The notes under the pieces are model-generated. The model worked only from the letters and a program-made list of their open reading frames with translations, did not search any database and had not been told where the DNA came from. From assembly GCF_004114975.1 (NCBI RefSeq), contig NZ_CP030051.1, positions 682,001 to 746,000 of the forward strand: a stretch of DNA of 64,000 nt, in the 5' to 3' direction. Positions 50,785 to 62,219 of the stretch are shown piece after piece. The DNA comes from Bradyrhizobium guangdongense (GTDB lineage: Bacteria > Pseudomonadota > Alphaproteobacteria > Rhizobiales > Xanthobacteraceae). The position numbers and the translations under genes are program-made. The first letter of the stretch is position 1, and the number at the start of each line of letters is the position of its first letter.

Positions 50785-51813
50785 ATGCGGATCGCCCAGC
50801 TTGCCCCGTTGGCCGAGAGCGTCCCTCCGAAGCTGTACGGAGGCACCGAGCGGGTGATCGCCTGGCTGGTAGACGAGCTCGTCGATCGCGGGCACGACGT
50901 GACGCTGTTTGCGAGCGGCGACTCGAGCACGAAAGCCAAGCTCCATGCCGTGTGGCCGCGCGCGCTACGCCTGGGGCGGAAAGGCGTCGATCCGAACGCC
51001 GCCTGCGCGCTCTTGATCGAGGCCATCGGCGAGCGCGCGCGCGATTTCGACGTGATTCATTCTCATGTGGATTGGTTGCCTCTGCCGGTCCTGGGCCGCA
51101 CTGGAGTGCCGTTTCTGACGACCATGCACGGGCGGCTCGACCTTCCGGGGCTGCCCGATGTGATCGGCACTTTCCCGAAGGCTCCTTTTGTCTCGATCTC
51201 GGACAACCAGCGGCGTCCGCTCCCGGACGCGAATTGGATCGCGACGATTCCGCACGGGCTGCCCAAGGATCTGTTTCGTCCCTCCTACGAAGCCGGATCG
51301 TACCTGGCCTTCCTCGGGCGGCTGACGGCGGAGAAGGGGCCTGAAGCAGCGATACGCATCGCGCGGGCGGTTCAGATGCCGCTCCGGATCGCCGCCAAGA
51401 TACCCCGGGCCGAAACGGCCTACTTCAAGAAGAAGCTCGAACCCGAGATCGATGGAGAGACGGTCCAGCTCATCGGCGAGGTGGACGAACTGCGGAAGCA
51501 GCCGTTCCTCGCCGGCGCCTCCGCCTTGCTGTTTCCGATCGATTGGCCCGAGCCCTTCGGCCTGGTGATGATCGAGGCGATGGCATGCGGGACGCCGGTG
51601 ATCGCCTATCGCTCCGGATCGGTGCCGGAGGTCGTGGAGGACGGCGTCACCGGATTCATCGTGGACGGCGAGCAGGAGGCGATCGAAGCAGTCGAGAAGG
51701 TCATCCGCTTGGACCGACGAAGGGTCCGCGCCCGCTTCGAGGAGCGCTTCGTCGCGAGCCGAATGGCGAAGGAATACGAAGAACGATATCGCGAGCTGGT
51801 CGCTGGCAGGTAG
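50785..51813 (+). CDS. Glycosyltransferase family 4
   Basis: 342 residues with the GT-B fold. The N-terminal domain has the glycine-rich KLYGGTERVIAWLVDELVDR and HSHVDWLPLPVLGRTGVP; the C-terminal domain has YLAFLGRLTAEKGPEAAIRI and the EPFGLVMIEAMACGTPVIAY donor-site motif (E-x7-E), then GSVPEVVEDGVTGFIV. It transfers a sugar from a nucleotide donor, retaining configuration; the acceptor is unknown. Cytoplasmic, no membrane helix of its own; the preceding tiny membrane protein could help anchor it (inference). Confidence 0.88.
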   Translation: MRIAQLAPLAESVPPKLYGGTERVIAWLVDELVDRGHDVTLFASGDSSTKAKLHAVWPRALRLGRKGVDPNAACALLIEAIGERARDFDVIHSHVDWLPLPVLGRTGVPFLTTMHGRLDLPGLPDVIGTFPKAPFVSISDNQRRPLPDANWIATIPHGLPKDLFRPSYEAGSYLAFLGRLTAEKGPEAAIRIARAVQMPLRIAAKIPRAETAYFKKKLEPEIDGETVQLIGEVDELRKQPFLAGASALLFPIDWPEPFGLVMIEAMACGTPVIAYRSGSVPEVVEDGVTGFIVDGEQEAIEAVEKVIRLDRRRVRARFEERFVASRMAKEYEERYRELVAGR

Positions 51814-52171
51814 CGCCTCCGAAGGTGGCCTGTTGCCCACAATTCGCAGGACTCCCTGTCGCAGTCCGTCGAGGTCCGGTTGGGTCTACATCCGAAAATT
51901 GTAACGGACCCCGTGCCGTTGAAGCCGCGCTTCACGTCGTCAGTGACTGGCCAGAAGCAAAAGAGTCTGCCGGCCTTGAAGACGTTCGCCACCCTATAAG
52001 AAATGCTAAGCCTTGTGGAACTTAAGTGTCTAATTGATATGAGCTATTTGGAATTATCGCGGCAGAGTGTTGCAAGCCGGCTACAGCAACGAGCGAGGGA
52101 AAGGTTAAGGTGTGCTCGGCAGTGGGGGTACGCGTGTCGTGCTTTCAACTCTTTTTCGGGGAGACACTTTA
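51814..52171. other. Gene-free stretch before porin
   Basis: No gene is supported. A GGAAC at 52017 is followed after 17 bases by ATGA rather than GTT, so it is not a convincing EcfG promoter. AT-richer DNA at 52015-52070 probably holds the porin promoter. Confidence 0.4.
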
Positions 52172-52921
52172 GTGAGAAGACTTCTGATGACAACGGCCGG
52201 GGCATTGGCGCTCGGTCTATCGCCTCCGGCCAGCGCGGCAGATCTGGCTGCGCGTCCCTACACGAAGGCACCTCCAATGGTCGCCGCGATCTACGACTGG
52301 AGCGGCTTCTACATCGGCGCCAACGGCGGTTGGGGCTCAAGTCGCAACAGCTGGGATTCGGTTGCCCCGTTCCTGGTGGGCCCCGAAGGTTCGCACGACG
52401 CAACGGGCGGCGTTGCGGGTGGTCAGATCGGCTATCGCTGGCAGACTGGAACATGGGTGTTCGGCCTCGAAGCGCAGGGCGACTGGGCTGACCTGCGAGG
52501 CAGCAACTTGAGCACGCTCTTCGGACCGGGCTTCCGTAACGAATCGCGGATCAATGCGTTCGGTCTGTTCACGGGTCAGCTCGGCTGGGCCACCAACAAC
52601 GTCCTGTTCTACGTCAAGGGCGGTGCTGCTGTGACCGACAATCGAAACCGGATCTACTCGACTGCGACTGGCGCCTTGCTTGCCAGCACCGGCGATGACA
52701 CCCGTTGGGGCGGTACCGTCGGCGTAGGCTTTGAATACGGCTTTGCCCCCGGCTGGTCGGCTGGTGTCGAATACGATCATCTGTTCATGCAGGATCGCAC
52801 CCTTACCTTCACAACCCCCGCGGGCGTTGCATTCGGTGCGGATCGCATTCGTCAGGATGTCGACCTCGTCACGGTTCGCGTGAATTACAAGTTCGGCGGG
52901 CCCTCTGCCGGACGGTACTGA
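52172..52921 (+). CDS. Outer membrane beta-barrel protein (Omp25/31 family)
   Basis: 249 residues from GTG 52172 behind GGGGAGA. The signal peptide is RRLLMTTAGALALGLSPPAS with cleavage near SAA-DL. The mature start (YDWSGFYIGANGGWGSSRN) is the classic alphaproteobacterial Omp25/Omp31/RopB opening. Alternating beta strands end in DVDLVTVRVNYKFGG. The barrel, about eight strands, sits in the outer membrane and probably has a structural or osmotic role. The gene stands alone and ends in a strong terminator. Confidence 0.88.
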   Translation: MRRLLMTTAGALALGLSPPASAADLAARPYTKAPPMVAAIYDWSGFYIGANGGWGSSRNSWDSVAPFLVGPEGSHDATGGVAGGQIGYRWQTGTWVFGLEAQGDWADLRGSNLSTLFGPGFRNESRINAFGLFTGQLGWATNNVLFYVKGGAAVTDNRNRIYSTATGALLASTGDDTRWGGTVGVGFEYGFAPGWSAGVEYDHLFMQDRTLTFTTPAGVAFGADRIRQDVDLVTVRVNYKFGGPSAGRY

Positions 52922-52948
52922 CCGCAGCTTTCTCATATCCAGTAAACT

Positions 52949-52979
52949 GGCCTGGCCGCATTTGCGGTCGGGCCTTTTT
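52949..52979 (+). terminator. Intrinsic terminator of porin gene
   Basis: An 11 bp stem (GGCCTGGCCGC with GCGGTCGGGCC, two G-T wobbles), an ATTT loop and TTTTT at 52975-52979, 28 bases after the stop. Confidence 0.9.
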
Positions 52980-53170
52980 CTTCATCATTTTGTTTTCGCT
53001 TCTTGATTGTCTTGAACACCAATGAGCGCCCGCCTGAAAGGCGATGAGGTGGAGTCCGCTGTGGGTCAAAAGTGGCCTCCAGTCGGCATGGCCGTGAAGG
53101 TCAGCTAGGGGCCAACAGCGGAAATCCAACTTGGGTTGAAATGAAGAGGGCCGCCAACCCGGGGGCGTCT

Positions 53171-53314
53171 TTAGTCAATGCGCGTCCGGGTGAAGACGCC
53201 TATGATCACACCGGTATGGTCCCGAACCGTCACAGTCTCTCGGCTTCGCTCTGCCAACTTCTTGCCCACTTGCAGAGCTTCCCGGGGGCGGTCTAGATCG
53301 AGAGAGATCAGCAA
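53171..53314 (-). CDS. Small hypothetical protein (start uncertain)
   Basis: 47 residues if the TTG at 53314 is used; the only in-frame ATGs lie far upstream, inside or close to the kinase gene. ISLDLDRPREALQVGKKLAE and RETVTVRDHTGVIIGVF form a helix and beta-hairpin pattern found in ~50-60 residue Bradyrhizobium proteins that end in T-V-x-D-x-x-G-x-x-I-G. It is divergent from the HWE kinase gene. Confidence 0.4.
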   Translation of the reverse strand: MLISLDLDRPREALQVGKKLAERSRETVTVRDHTGVIIGVFTRTRID

Positions 53315-53430
53315 ATATTTTGGACGGGACAGAGCCGGCCCATCAGTTCGCTCTGTAAGGACATGCCAGGGGGTATCCGTCCGCCGAAATGCTGGATAAG
53401 TTGCTCCCGGAGGGCTGAGACGGGCATTCG

Positions 53431-55290
53431 ATGCGTGACGAGATGCTGACATTCCTGAACGGGGGAGGACGGATGGGAGAGCGCATCCGCCTGTTCGACT
53501 GGAGGTCAAATTCACTCGGGCCTCCGGATTCGTGGCCGCAATCGCTTCGTTCGGCACTGTCCATTTGCCTGTATTCGAGCTTTCCAACGGCGATCTATTG
53601 GGGGCCGGACTTCAGGCTCCTTTATAATGACGCGTGGTCTGTCATCCCGGGCGAGCGCCATCCCTGGGCTCTCGGCCGCCCCGCCAAGGAAGTCTGGTCC
53701 GACATCTGGCACGTCGTCGGCCCGCAGTTCGAGAACGTGATGGCCACGGGTGAGGGCTTTTCTACCTATGACGAAATGCTGCCAATGGTGCGTGGCGGCG
53801 TCCAGCAGGAGACCTACTGGAACTACAGCATCAGCCCGATCCGCGGCGAAGACGGCGAGGTTGCGGGCATCTTCAATCAAGGCAACGAGACAACTCAAAT
53901 TGTCCTGGCGCGGCGTAGCTCCCAGCAGGAGATTGCGCGTCTCTCCCTGATGTTTGAACAGGCGCCAGGCGCGACGGCCGTTCTGCGGGGGCCACGCCAT
54001 GTCTTTGAAATCGCAAACCCCGCTTACTTGCAGTTGGTGGGCCGTAACGACATCCTCGGCAAGTCGGTCGACCAGGCCCTGCCCGAGGTGGCGTCGCAAG
54101 GTTTCATCGAGCTACTCGACACCGTCTACAAGAGCGGAGAGCCTTACGCCGGGCGCGCCATTCCGGTCGTCCTGGATCGAAGTGGAATTCGCGAGCAGCG
54201 GCATCTCGACTTCGTCTATCAGCCGATAAGCGACGGCGCGGGCGACCGGTACGGCATTTTCGTGCAAGCGACCGATGTGACGGACACGATCCGGGCGGTG
54301 GCTGCTCTTCGCGAAAGCGAGGAACGTTACCAGGCCATCGTTAACTCCATCGACCAGATGATCTGGTCGACGCTGCCTGACGGCTATCATGATTATTACA
54401 ACGACCGCTGGTACGAATATACGGGGATGCCCAAAGGTTCAACCGATGGTGAGGCCTGGAACGGAATGTTTCACCCCGACGACCAGGAGCGAGCCTGGAA
54501 ATTGTGGCGCCACAGCTTGGCTACGGGCACCCCCTATCATATCGAGTATCGGCTGCGGCACCGCTCGGGTGAATATCGCTGGGTGATCGGACGTGCACAG
54601 TGCGTCCGCAACGAGGCGGGCGAAATCATCCGCTGGTACGGCACGTGCACTGACCTGCATGATTTGAAAATGGCCGAGGAGGCCCGGCAGCTGCTGATGC
54701 AAGAGCTGAATCATCGGGTGAAGAACCTCTTCCAGCTCTTCGAGGCCATGGTGTACATGACGGGCCGATCGAGCAATACGACGGCTGAAATGAGCTCCGC
54801 GCTTAAAGCACGTTTGCAAGCGCTATCGCGGGCACATGACCTCGTCCGGATCGGCGCAGCAGATTCGATGCCGGCGCATTCGGTGTTGCTCATCCATCTT
54901 GCTGAACAGATATTGGCACCGCATTTGAGTGACGCGCAACATGGCAAAGTGAGCTTGGCCGGACCGGAAATCCTGCTGGGCGAGAAATCAGCCTCCGCTA
55001 TGGCGCTCATCCTGCATGAGCTTGCCACGAACGCTACCAAGTATGGCGCACTGGGTCGTGCAGACGGGAAGGTGATGATCGGCTGGGAACTTGCTGGAAA
55101 AGATCTGGTTCTGACGTGGAGCGAGCGCAATTCCTCTGCTGCGATTGCCAAGCCGACATCGACCGGTTTCGGCAGCAGGCTCATTAAGTCTGCGGTCGAA
55201 GGGCAGCTCGGCGGAAAAGTCGATATTGTTTGGAAGCCTTCTGGCGTACAACTCCGCCTGGAGTTAAGCCAGGCACGGCTGCGCGACTGA
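53431..55290 (+). CDS. PAS-domain HWE-type sensor histidine kinase
   Basis: 619 residues. The N-terminal region (LFDWRSNSLGPPDSWPQSLR, AIYWGPDFRLLYNDAW) is a PAS-like domain with the fixed opening common in rhizobial sensors, followed by a PAS_4 (~170-290) and a PAS_3-type domain (~295-415, YHIEYRLRHRSGEYRWVIG). The phospho-acceptor box is QELNHRVKNLFQLFEAMVYM (His ~427) and the ATPase has LILHELATNATKYGALGRAD and FGSRLIKSAVEGQLGG, marking the HWE/HisKA_2 class. No membrane segments, so cytoplasmic. Such kinases often feed PhyR of the general stress response; no partner gene is adjacent. Confidence 0.9.
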   Translation: MRDEMLTFLNGGGRMGERIRLFDWRSNSLGPPDSWPQSLRSALSICLYSSFPTAIYWGPDFRLLYNDAWSVIPGERHPWALGRPAKEVWSDIWHVVGPQFENVMATGEGFSTYDEMLPMVRGGVQQETYWNYSISPIRGEDGEVAGIFNQGNETTQIVLARRSSQQEIARLSLMFEQAPGATAVLRGPRHVFEIANPAYLQLVGRNDILGKSVDQALPEVASQGFIELLDTVYKSGEPYAGRAIPVVLDRSGIREQRHLDFVYQPISDGAGDRYGIFVQATDVTDTIRAVAALRESEERYQAIVNSIDQMIWSTLPDGYHDYYNDRWYEYTGMPKGSTDGEAWNGMFHPDDQERAWKLWRHSLATGTPYHIEYRLRHRSGEYRWVIGRAQCVRNEAGEIIRWYGTCTDLHDLKMAEEARQLLMQELNHRVKNLFQLFEAMVYMTGRSSNTTAEMSSALKARLQALSRAHDLVRIGAADSMPAHSVLLIHLAEQILAPHLSDAQHGKVSLAGPEILLGEKSASAMALILHELATNATKYGALGRADGKVMIGWELAGKDLVLTWSERNSSAAIAKPTSTGFGSRLIKSAVEGQLGGKVDIVWKPSGVQLRLELSQARLRD

Positions 55291-55333
55291 TCGGAGCACT
55301 TCGCTCAACGCAGCATTGATCACAGCGGTACGC

Positions 55334-56128
55334 GATTTAGGACGCGGACTCATTAAGGCGCAGCCATAGCCTTATTGATGCGAGTTGAACGAATGCGAGG
55401 TAGTTGGCGGCGAGCCTATCGTAGCGCGTCGCCACCCGACGACATTGTTTGATCCTGTTGAAGAACCGCTCGACCTGGTTGCGAGCACGATAGAGGTGGG
55501 GGCTGAAGCAGATCGGATCGCTACGATTGCTCTTCGGCGGGATGTTGGCCCACGCGCCCTTCTTCATAGCCATCTCCCTGATCCAGTCCGCATCATAGCC
55601 ACGGTCGGCAAGCAGCATCGAGCCTGCTTTCAGACGAGACAGCAGTTTTCCGGCGAGTCGAACGTCATGGGCCTCACCCGGGCTCAGCGCCAGCCGTACC
55701 GGCAAGCCATTGCCATCGACCACCGCATGGATTTTGCTCGTCAAGCCGCCGCGTGACCTTCCCATCGACTGGCGCTGGTTTCTTGTGATGCAGGCTCCAT
55801 GCTGATGCACGCGGACAATGGAGGTGTCGATCATCTGGACAGCGGCATCATGGGCAGTGGCGAGCGCTTCTATGATGCGGCCCCAAACACCGGCCCGCCG
55901 CCACCTAACGAACCGGTTGTAGCAAGTGGTGTATGGGCCAAACGCCGTCGGCAGATCACGCCAAGGTGCTCCTGATCGGAGGACCCAGAAGATGCCATTC
56001 AGGACCCGTCTGTCGTTCACCCGACGAACGCCACGCGGCTTGTTCGGTAGCATCGGCTTGATGGCGGTCCATTCATGGTCCGTGAGTTCGTAGCGCATGA
56101 TTCGACCTCCAGTTCAGGAGTTTGAATC
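55334..56128 (-). mobile_element. IS5 family insertion sequence (ends approximate)
   Basis: Limits are set by GATT at 55334 and the facing AATC at 56125-56128 around a single intact transposase gene. The terminal match is short, so exact ends are uncertain. Confidence 0.5.
55337..56098 (-). CDS. IS5 family transposase
   Basis: 253 residues in one frame. The N-terminal block (YELTDHEWTAIKPMLPNKPR, GIFWVLRSGAPWRDLP) is the DUF4096 part. DDE residues are seen in AVQMIDTSIVRVHQHG, LLADRGYDADWIRE and YRARNQVERFFNRIKQCRR. Length and sequence are full for the short IS5/IS427-type, so the element may be active. It is inserted just downstream of the HWE kinase gene, 46 bases after its stop. Confidence 0.9.
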   Translation of the reverse strand: MRYELTDHEWTAIKPMLPNKPRGVRRVNDRRVLNGIFWVLRSGAPWRDLPTAFGPYTTCYNRFVRWRRAGVWGRIIEALATAHDAAVQMIDTSIVRVHQHGACITRNQRQSMGRSRGGLTSKIHAVVDGNGLPVRLALSPGEAHDVRLAGKLLSRLKAGSMLLADRGYDADWIREMAMKKGAWANIPPKSNRSDPICFSPHLYRARNQVERFFNRIKQCRRVATRYDRLAANYLAFVQLASIRLWLRLNESAS

Positions 56129-56313
56129 ACGGTAGTCGGGCCAAACGCAACGATCCTGGCTTGCTCCTGGTATGGCGCTTACGGACAGAGCGGACATCAA
56201 CAGCCCTCAATCTCTGCCAGATGCGTCGAAAATGGGCCGATTCCGTTGAAAAAGGGCGGCAGTATTTCATTGTAATAGCTTCGTTGCGACGAGGCCGAAC
56301 TGCCCTATCGACC

Positions 56314-57420
56314 CTATGCGAGCCTCGGGGTGGGCATCGGGATCAGCTTGGCCATCTTTCGAAGGTTCTGGGCGGTTGCCGCGAGGATGAACTCGTCGCG
56401 CGCGCCGTTGGGGCCTCGTAAACGCAATCGGTCGAGCTTGAGAATGCGCTTCAGGTGGGCGAACAACATTTCGATTTTCTTGCGGAGCCGGCGCGAGGTG
56501 CCTCCCTCCCACGATCTCGCGATCTGGCGCGCCATGTCGCGAGCGCCTTCGTAGATCGAGCGCGGCACCCTCCGTGATGCCTGCTTGGGGCAACACTGAC
56601 CCTTCAATGCGCATCGATCACAATCGCGCTTGCTGGCGAGGTAGAGCATGGTGGCACCGTCATTCACCAACGTTCCGGTCGTGGTAAGAACTTTGCCACC
56701 AGGGCAACGATAGATGTCGCCAGCATGGTCATAGGTGAAGTCGTCGCGCGAGAAGATACCGTCTGTGCGTGCCGACTTGTCGAAGACTGTAACGTGCGGC
56801 TCGATGCCGTGCTCATAGACCAGCCAAGCCAGCATCTCAGCCGAGCCATAGCCGCTGTCACCGAGGAGCCGGCTCGGATAGAGATCAAACCGCTCCAGCG
56901 AGCGCTCAATCATGCGCTTAGCGGCCAATACCTCGGCCTGCCGGATTGCCGTCGTTGCCTCAACATCGACGATGATCGCGTTCTCAATGTCGACCAGGTA
57001 GTTCGTCGAATAGGCGAAAAAGGCTTGGCCGCCGTGCGCCCCCGTCCAGCGCGCCGCCGGATCAGAGGGCGATACGAACTTCGGGGTAACCTCGGTCGCG
57101 GCTCCGAACGCGGCATCATCCAGGACAGCCAGATACTCATCGATTGCTCGGCCAGCAGCATCCGGCGGAAGTCCCTTATCGCCTTCGATTCCCTTCTGCC
57201 GGTTGGCATCGGCCTTGATGAGGCTCGCATCGACTGCAAATCCTTCACCACCGACCAGTCGCTCCTCGATGCAGCGGCGCAACACGCTCTCGAACACGCG
57301 ACGGAAGAGATTGCTCTGCCGGAAGCGGCCATGCCTGTTCTTGGAGAATGTCGAATGATCCGGCACCGCCCCTTCCAGACCAAGCCGGCAGAACCACCGG
57401 TAGGCCAAATTGAGGTGAAC
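56314..57420 (-). pseudogene. IS1182 transposase, C-terminal part
   Basis: Reading in from the IS21 edge: HLNLAYRWFCRLGLEGAVPD, DHSTFSKNRHGRF, the catalytic region VDASLIKADANRQKG, LLGDSGYGSAEMLAWL, the cysteine cluster CDRCALKGQCCPK and KKIEMLFAHLKRILKLDRLR to a normal C-terminus. The first ~80 residues are missing here and are found at 60071-60322. The apparent start inside IS21 sequence is artificial. Removing IS21 and one GTGAAC restores the frame as DEVHLNLAYRW. Confidence 0.9.
57415..57420. repeat. IS21 target-site duplication, left
   Basis: GTGAAC, repeated at 60071-60076. Confidence 0.85.
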
Positions 57421-57491
57421 TGTCGCGCGGCAATCAGGATGGAAGGCAGCGTCAATCAAGGTGAGAGAGTTTCGCTGGGCCCGTGACGTAG

Positions 57492-59941
<2,450 letters not shown>

Positions 59942-60070
59942 CGCTGCGCGACAATCAGAGTTCAACAAAACTCTTGCGCGCGACAATCATCGCGGCAATC
60001 ATCATCAGGCCGCGACACTGCCTCGCCATCCTGTTTGCCGCGCACTTCCCACCCAGATTGCCGCGCTACA

Positions 60071-60076
60071 GTGAAC
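60071..60076. repeat. IS21 target-site duplication, right
   Basis: GTGAAC, partner of 57415-57420. Confidence 0.85.
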
Positions 60077-60322
60077 CTCATCGCACAGGCGCCGCTCTGA
60101 CCGGATGCCGAAGCAGTAGCCGATCAGGAGCATCCGGATCATCAGTTCGGGATCGATCGAAGGCCGGCCGATGCGGCTGTAGAAAGGCGCCAAGTCTTGC
60201 CTGATCTCTTGCAGATCGACAAACCTGTCGACCGATCTCAAGAGATGGTCGGAGGGAATATGCTTCTCCAGCGAGAACTCATAGAACAACGCAGCCTGTT
60301 CGACTTGCTGATGCCCCATCAT
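60071..60322 (-). pseudogene. IS1182 transposase, N-terminal part
   Basis: About 84 residues from ATG 60322: MMGHQQVEQAALFYEFSLEK, then DHLLRSVDRFVDL, GRPSIDPELMIRMLLIGYCF and GIRSERRLCDEVH, where IS21 begins. This is the conserved N-terminal half of IS1182 transposases and joins in frame with 56314-57420. Translation beyond 60071 runs into IS21 end sequence. Confidence 0.9.
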
Positions 60323-60406
60323 GATCTTCAGTCCTGCCAATTAGACAGACTGAATCACTGCTATCCTTGAGTCGCAACACCGCCTTTTTCAACAAAATCG
60401 ACCCAT

Positions 60407-60552
60407 AGCAGACACCGACGCGCCAACTGACTTCGGCATTGTTCGGCCCGCGTTCTCTGTGCGTCAGGTGCAAATTGCTCCAACTGAGCAATCAGCGCCT
60501 CTTGAGTAACTTGAGAATTTTTCCGGGTTTCATGTGCAATATTGTTTTGCAC
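60407..60552 (-). pseudogene. Gene fragment truncated by IS1182
   Basis: From an ATG at 60550-60552 the reading is MQNNIAHETRKNSQVTQEAL, IAQLEQFAPDAQRTRAEQ and CRSQLARRCLL, after which the IS1182 end takes over. It is helical and Gln/Arg-rich. On the far side of IS1182 (about 56135-56230) a reverse frame reads FRRIWQRLRAVDVRSVRKRH to a stop and may be its tail. Unrecognised. Confidence 0.35.
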
Positions 60553-60663
60553 GTATCAAAAGATACTGAACCAGTGCCCGCTTCGGGTCATTATCTTCGA
60601 TCGTAGGACTTCTGTTATGAGAACGCCGGTTGCTTTCTCGCTAATAAGCGTTGGATTTTGCCT

Positions 60664-60864
60664 ATGCCGAAGCGTCGCCGCGTTAAACAGATCTTCTCTC
60701 TCGAAGAACGCCTATCTGTCGAGGCCAAGCGCCTGCGGGAAGAAGCCAAGCTGCTCCCCCCAGGTGCTCTCAGGGACACCTTGCTGAGAAGAGCGCGTCA
60801 AGCAGAGACGGGCTCGCACTTGAGCGAATGGCTCCGGTCGCCCGGACTGAGGCCCCCGGAGTAG
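60664..60864 (+). CDS. Small basic hypothetical protein
   Basis: 66 residues from ATG 60664: PKRRRVKQIFSLEERLSVEA, then KRLREEAKLLPPGALRDTLL and RRARQAETGSHLSEWLRSPG. The arrangement 'SLEERL...A.RLREEA..LPPG..R..LLR.ARQAET..H..EWL.SPGL' is a recurrent small protein of Bradyrhizobium. It is helical and basic, with no known function. Its last base is the first G of the EcfG promoter of the next gene. Confidence 0.75.
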   Translation: MPKRRRVKQIFSLEERLSVEAKRLREEAKLLPPGALRDTLLRRARQAETGSHLSEWLRSPGLRPPE

Positions 60865-60889
60865 GAACAACGGCAAAGCTGTGCTAGTT
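60864..60889 (+). promoter_or_regulatory. EcfG promoter for leader copy 2 and DUF6894 gene
   Basis: GGAAC 60864-60868, 17-base spacer, AGTT 60886-60889. The predicted RNA start, near 60896, coincides with the first base of the leader element. Confidence 0.7.
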
Positions 60890-60895
60890 AACAAC

Positions 60896-60972
60896 CATCA
60901 TCGGCACGCGACCCGCAGGCGTCGATGGCTGAGAGATGTTTGCGCTCCCGCCTCGAAATCGGAGCGCGCCGA
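60896..60972 (+). promoter_or_regulatory. Repeated leader element, copy 2
   Basis: CATCATCGGC, the core GGCGTCGATGGCTGAGAGA (60918-60936), then GCGCTCC (60942-60948), which pairs perfectly with GGAGCGC (60961-60967), the ribosome binding site of the gene starting at 60973. A 12-base loop separates the arms. Confidence 0.65.
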
Positions 60973-61218
60973 ATGCCGCTATATTTTTTCGATCTGCTTA
61001 GCGCCGAAGGGTTAGCTCCCGACGAAGAGGGAACGGAGCTTTCCTCTCTAGATGAGATTCAAAACGAGGCGGCTTACGCTCTTGCCGATATGCTGAGAGA
61101 CGAGGTGCGGGCGACCAACGGCAACCCGCGTGCTCGCGATCTGATGATCGTCGTTCGCGACAAAAATGGTCCGGTCTTGGAGGCGAAGTACTCTTTTCAG
61201 ATCGCGCGCGTCCAGTAG
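60973..61218 (+). CDS. DUF6894-type small protein
   Basis: 81 residues from ATG 60973. MPLYFFDLLSAEGLAPDEEG, then LDEIQNEAAYALADMLRDEV and DLMIVVRDKNGPVLEAKYSF are the blocks of this small family (Y-F-x-D start, D-x-E-G-x-E, A-x-x-E-A helix, V-R-D-x-x-G hairpin), very common in Bradyrhizobium and often stress-linked. The EcfG promoter and the leader upstream agree with regulated expression. Confidence 0.8.
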   Translation: MPLYFFDLLSAEGLAPDEEGTELSSLDEIQNEAAYALADMLRDEVRATNGNPRARDLMIVVRDKNGPVLEAKYSFQIARVQ

Positions 61219-61413
61219 GCATGCGTACCTCTTTCTCCGTCAGTGACAGAGCTGCCGATGGCAGCTTCTGGCCGCAGCAGACCTTCACGGCAATCTTGCT
61301 CAGAACCCCATTTTATCGCCCGTCTTGCCAATGCAAATCCTTAAGAGAGTAGACCTGTCCAAGTCCCAAACCAGGAGCTTTGCAACCAACCATTGACGCA
61401 GCTATTGTGTCCC

Positions 61414-61492
61414 CATCACCGGCTTCGGCTCTGCCCGTAGGCGTCGGTGGCTGAGAGATCATTGTGCTCCCGCCTGCGAGCCAGGGAGCGCC
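61414..61492 (+). promoter_or_regulatory. Repeated leader element, copy 3
   Basis: CATCACCGGC, CGGCTCTGCCCGTA, the core GGCGTCGGTGGCTGAGAGA (61440-61458), then GCTCCC (61466-61471), which pairs with GGGAGC (61484-61489) at the ribosome site of the gene starting at 61493. Upstream, AGCTTTGCAACCAACCA (from 61376) is shared with copy 4 (AGCTTAGCAACCAGCCA). Confidence 0.65.
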
Positions 61493-61672
61493 ATGATGAC
61501 CGAGCAGTATGGCCGGGAACTTCAAGATCTGTTTGATGCCGCCGATCGAGCGATTGCTCATAGTAGGGAAATCATCCGGCAGCGCCGAGAGATGTTGGCA
61601 GCTTGCGAAAACGACCGCCGCCAACAAGAGGATCGCTTCGCTTTTCGCCGGGAATTGTGGAAACCTCGTTGA
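61493..61672 (+). CDS. Small hypothetical protein, helical
   Basis: 59 residues from ATG 61493 (a second ATG follows): TEQYGRELQDLFDAADRAIA, then HSREIIRQRREMLAACEND and RRQQEDRFAFRRELWKPR. Predicted as two charged helices. A GGGAGCG site lies 4 bases upstream inside the leader hairpin. No family known. Confidence 0.65.
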   Translation: MMTEQYGRELQDLFDAADRAIAHSREIIRQRREMLAACENDRRQQEDRFAFRRELWKPR

Positions 61673-61710
61673 ATATTTGCGTTAGTTGGTGACCTGATGG
61701 CTTTGGTCCT

Positions 61711-61914
61711 ATGCCTCAAGCGCCCCGACCAACCGCCCAAATGCAGATTTATCGACCCAGCGAGTTCGATCGCGAACTCATCGAGCGCGCGCGAGAGGTC
61801 GTACAGTTTGCAAAAAAGGTTCTGGCGGAGTCCGATCCGACTGTCCTGCTCAAAGGGTACCGTCCACTACTCCCTCAGAAGGTCAGCGAGACTGCCACAT
61901 TTACGGAGGAGTAG
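61711..61914 (+). CDS. Small hypothetical protein
   Basis: 67 residues: QIYRPSEFDRELIERAREVV, QFAKKVLAESDPTVLLKGYR, then PLLPQKVSETATFTEE. A helix-rich front is followed by a short tail. A near-consensus EcfG sequence, GGAAA-N16-CGTT (61659-61683), sits 28 bases before the ATG and overlaps the end of the preceding gene. Unknown function. Confidence 0.65.
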   Translation: MPQAPRPTAQMQIYRPSEFDRELIERAREVVQFAKKVLAESDPTVLLKGYRPLLPQKVSETATFTEE

Positions 61915-61943
61915 CGGTCTTCAAAACCGAGAAAGGTTTAGGC

Positions 61944-62102
61944 ATGGGAAAACTCCGGGTCTCTCGGCGGCTCGCTTACCACCTTGGCCAAGAGGCCCGA
62001 CGCGGCGGTATACGTATCGACGAAAATCCTTTCCCACCTTACTCTGGAGGCCACAACCTCTGGCGGCTGGGTTGGGAAGAGGAGGATCATAAGCTCTCGT
62101 GA
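61944..62102 (+). CDS. Ribosome modulation factor-like small protein
   Basis: 52 residues from ATG 61944 behind GAAAGG. RRLAYHLGQEARRGG, then NPFPPYSGGHNLWRLGWEEE follow the Rmf/CrpP pattern (Y-x-x-G-x-x-A-x-x-G ... N-P-Y ... W-x-x-G-W). Rmf dimerises 70S ribosomes in stationary phase; alphaproteobacterial Rmf-like proteins are short and divergent, so exact function is inferred. Expected among stress genes. Confidence 0.6.
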   Translation: MGKLRVSRRLAYHLGQEARRGGIRIDENPFPPYSGGHNLWRLGWEEEDHKLS

Positions 62103-62219
62103 GAGGCGGTGGAACGTTAAGCCTCCTGGCCCATTGGAAGCCGGCTTCACGTTTCAGACTGAATGGTGCAGCAGTAAAGCCGCCTATTTGGCGAGATTTA
62201 CATACATGCGGGAGCGCAA

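Noticed and set aside
52017..52042. EcfG promoter for the porin gene
   Set aside because: GGAAC is present but the -10 position reads ATGA, not GTT.
60942..60967. Known ROSE RNA thermometer
   Set aside because: The idea of a stem covering the ribosome site is similar, but the conserved ROSE 3' hairpin (TTGCT with bulged G against GGAGG) is not present, and the genes are not small heat-shock proteins.
61440..61458. TPP riboswitch, because the leader core contains CTGAGA
   Set aside because: The second conserved TPP block (ACCTGATCTGG-like) and the P1 stem are absent in all four copies, and the downstream genes have no link to thiamine.
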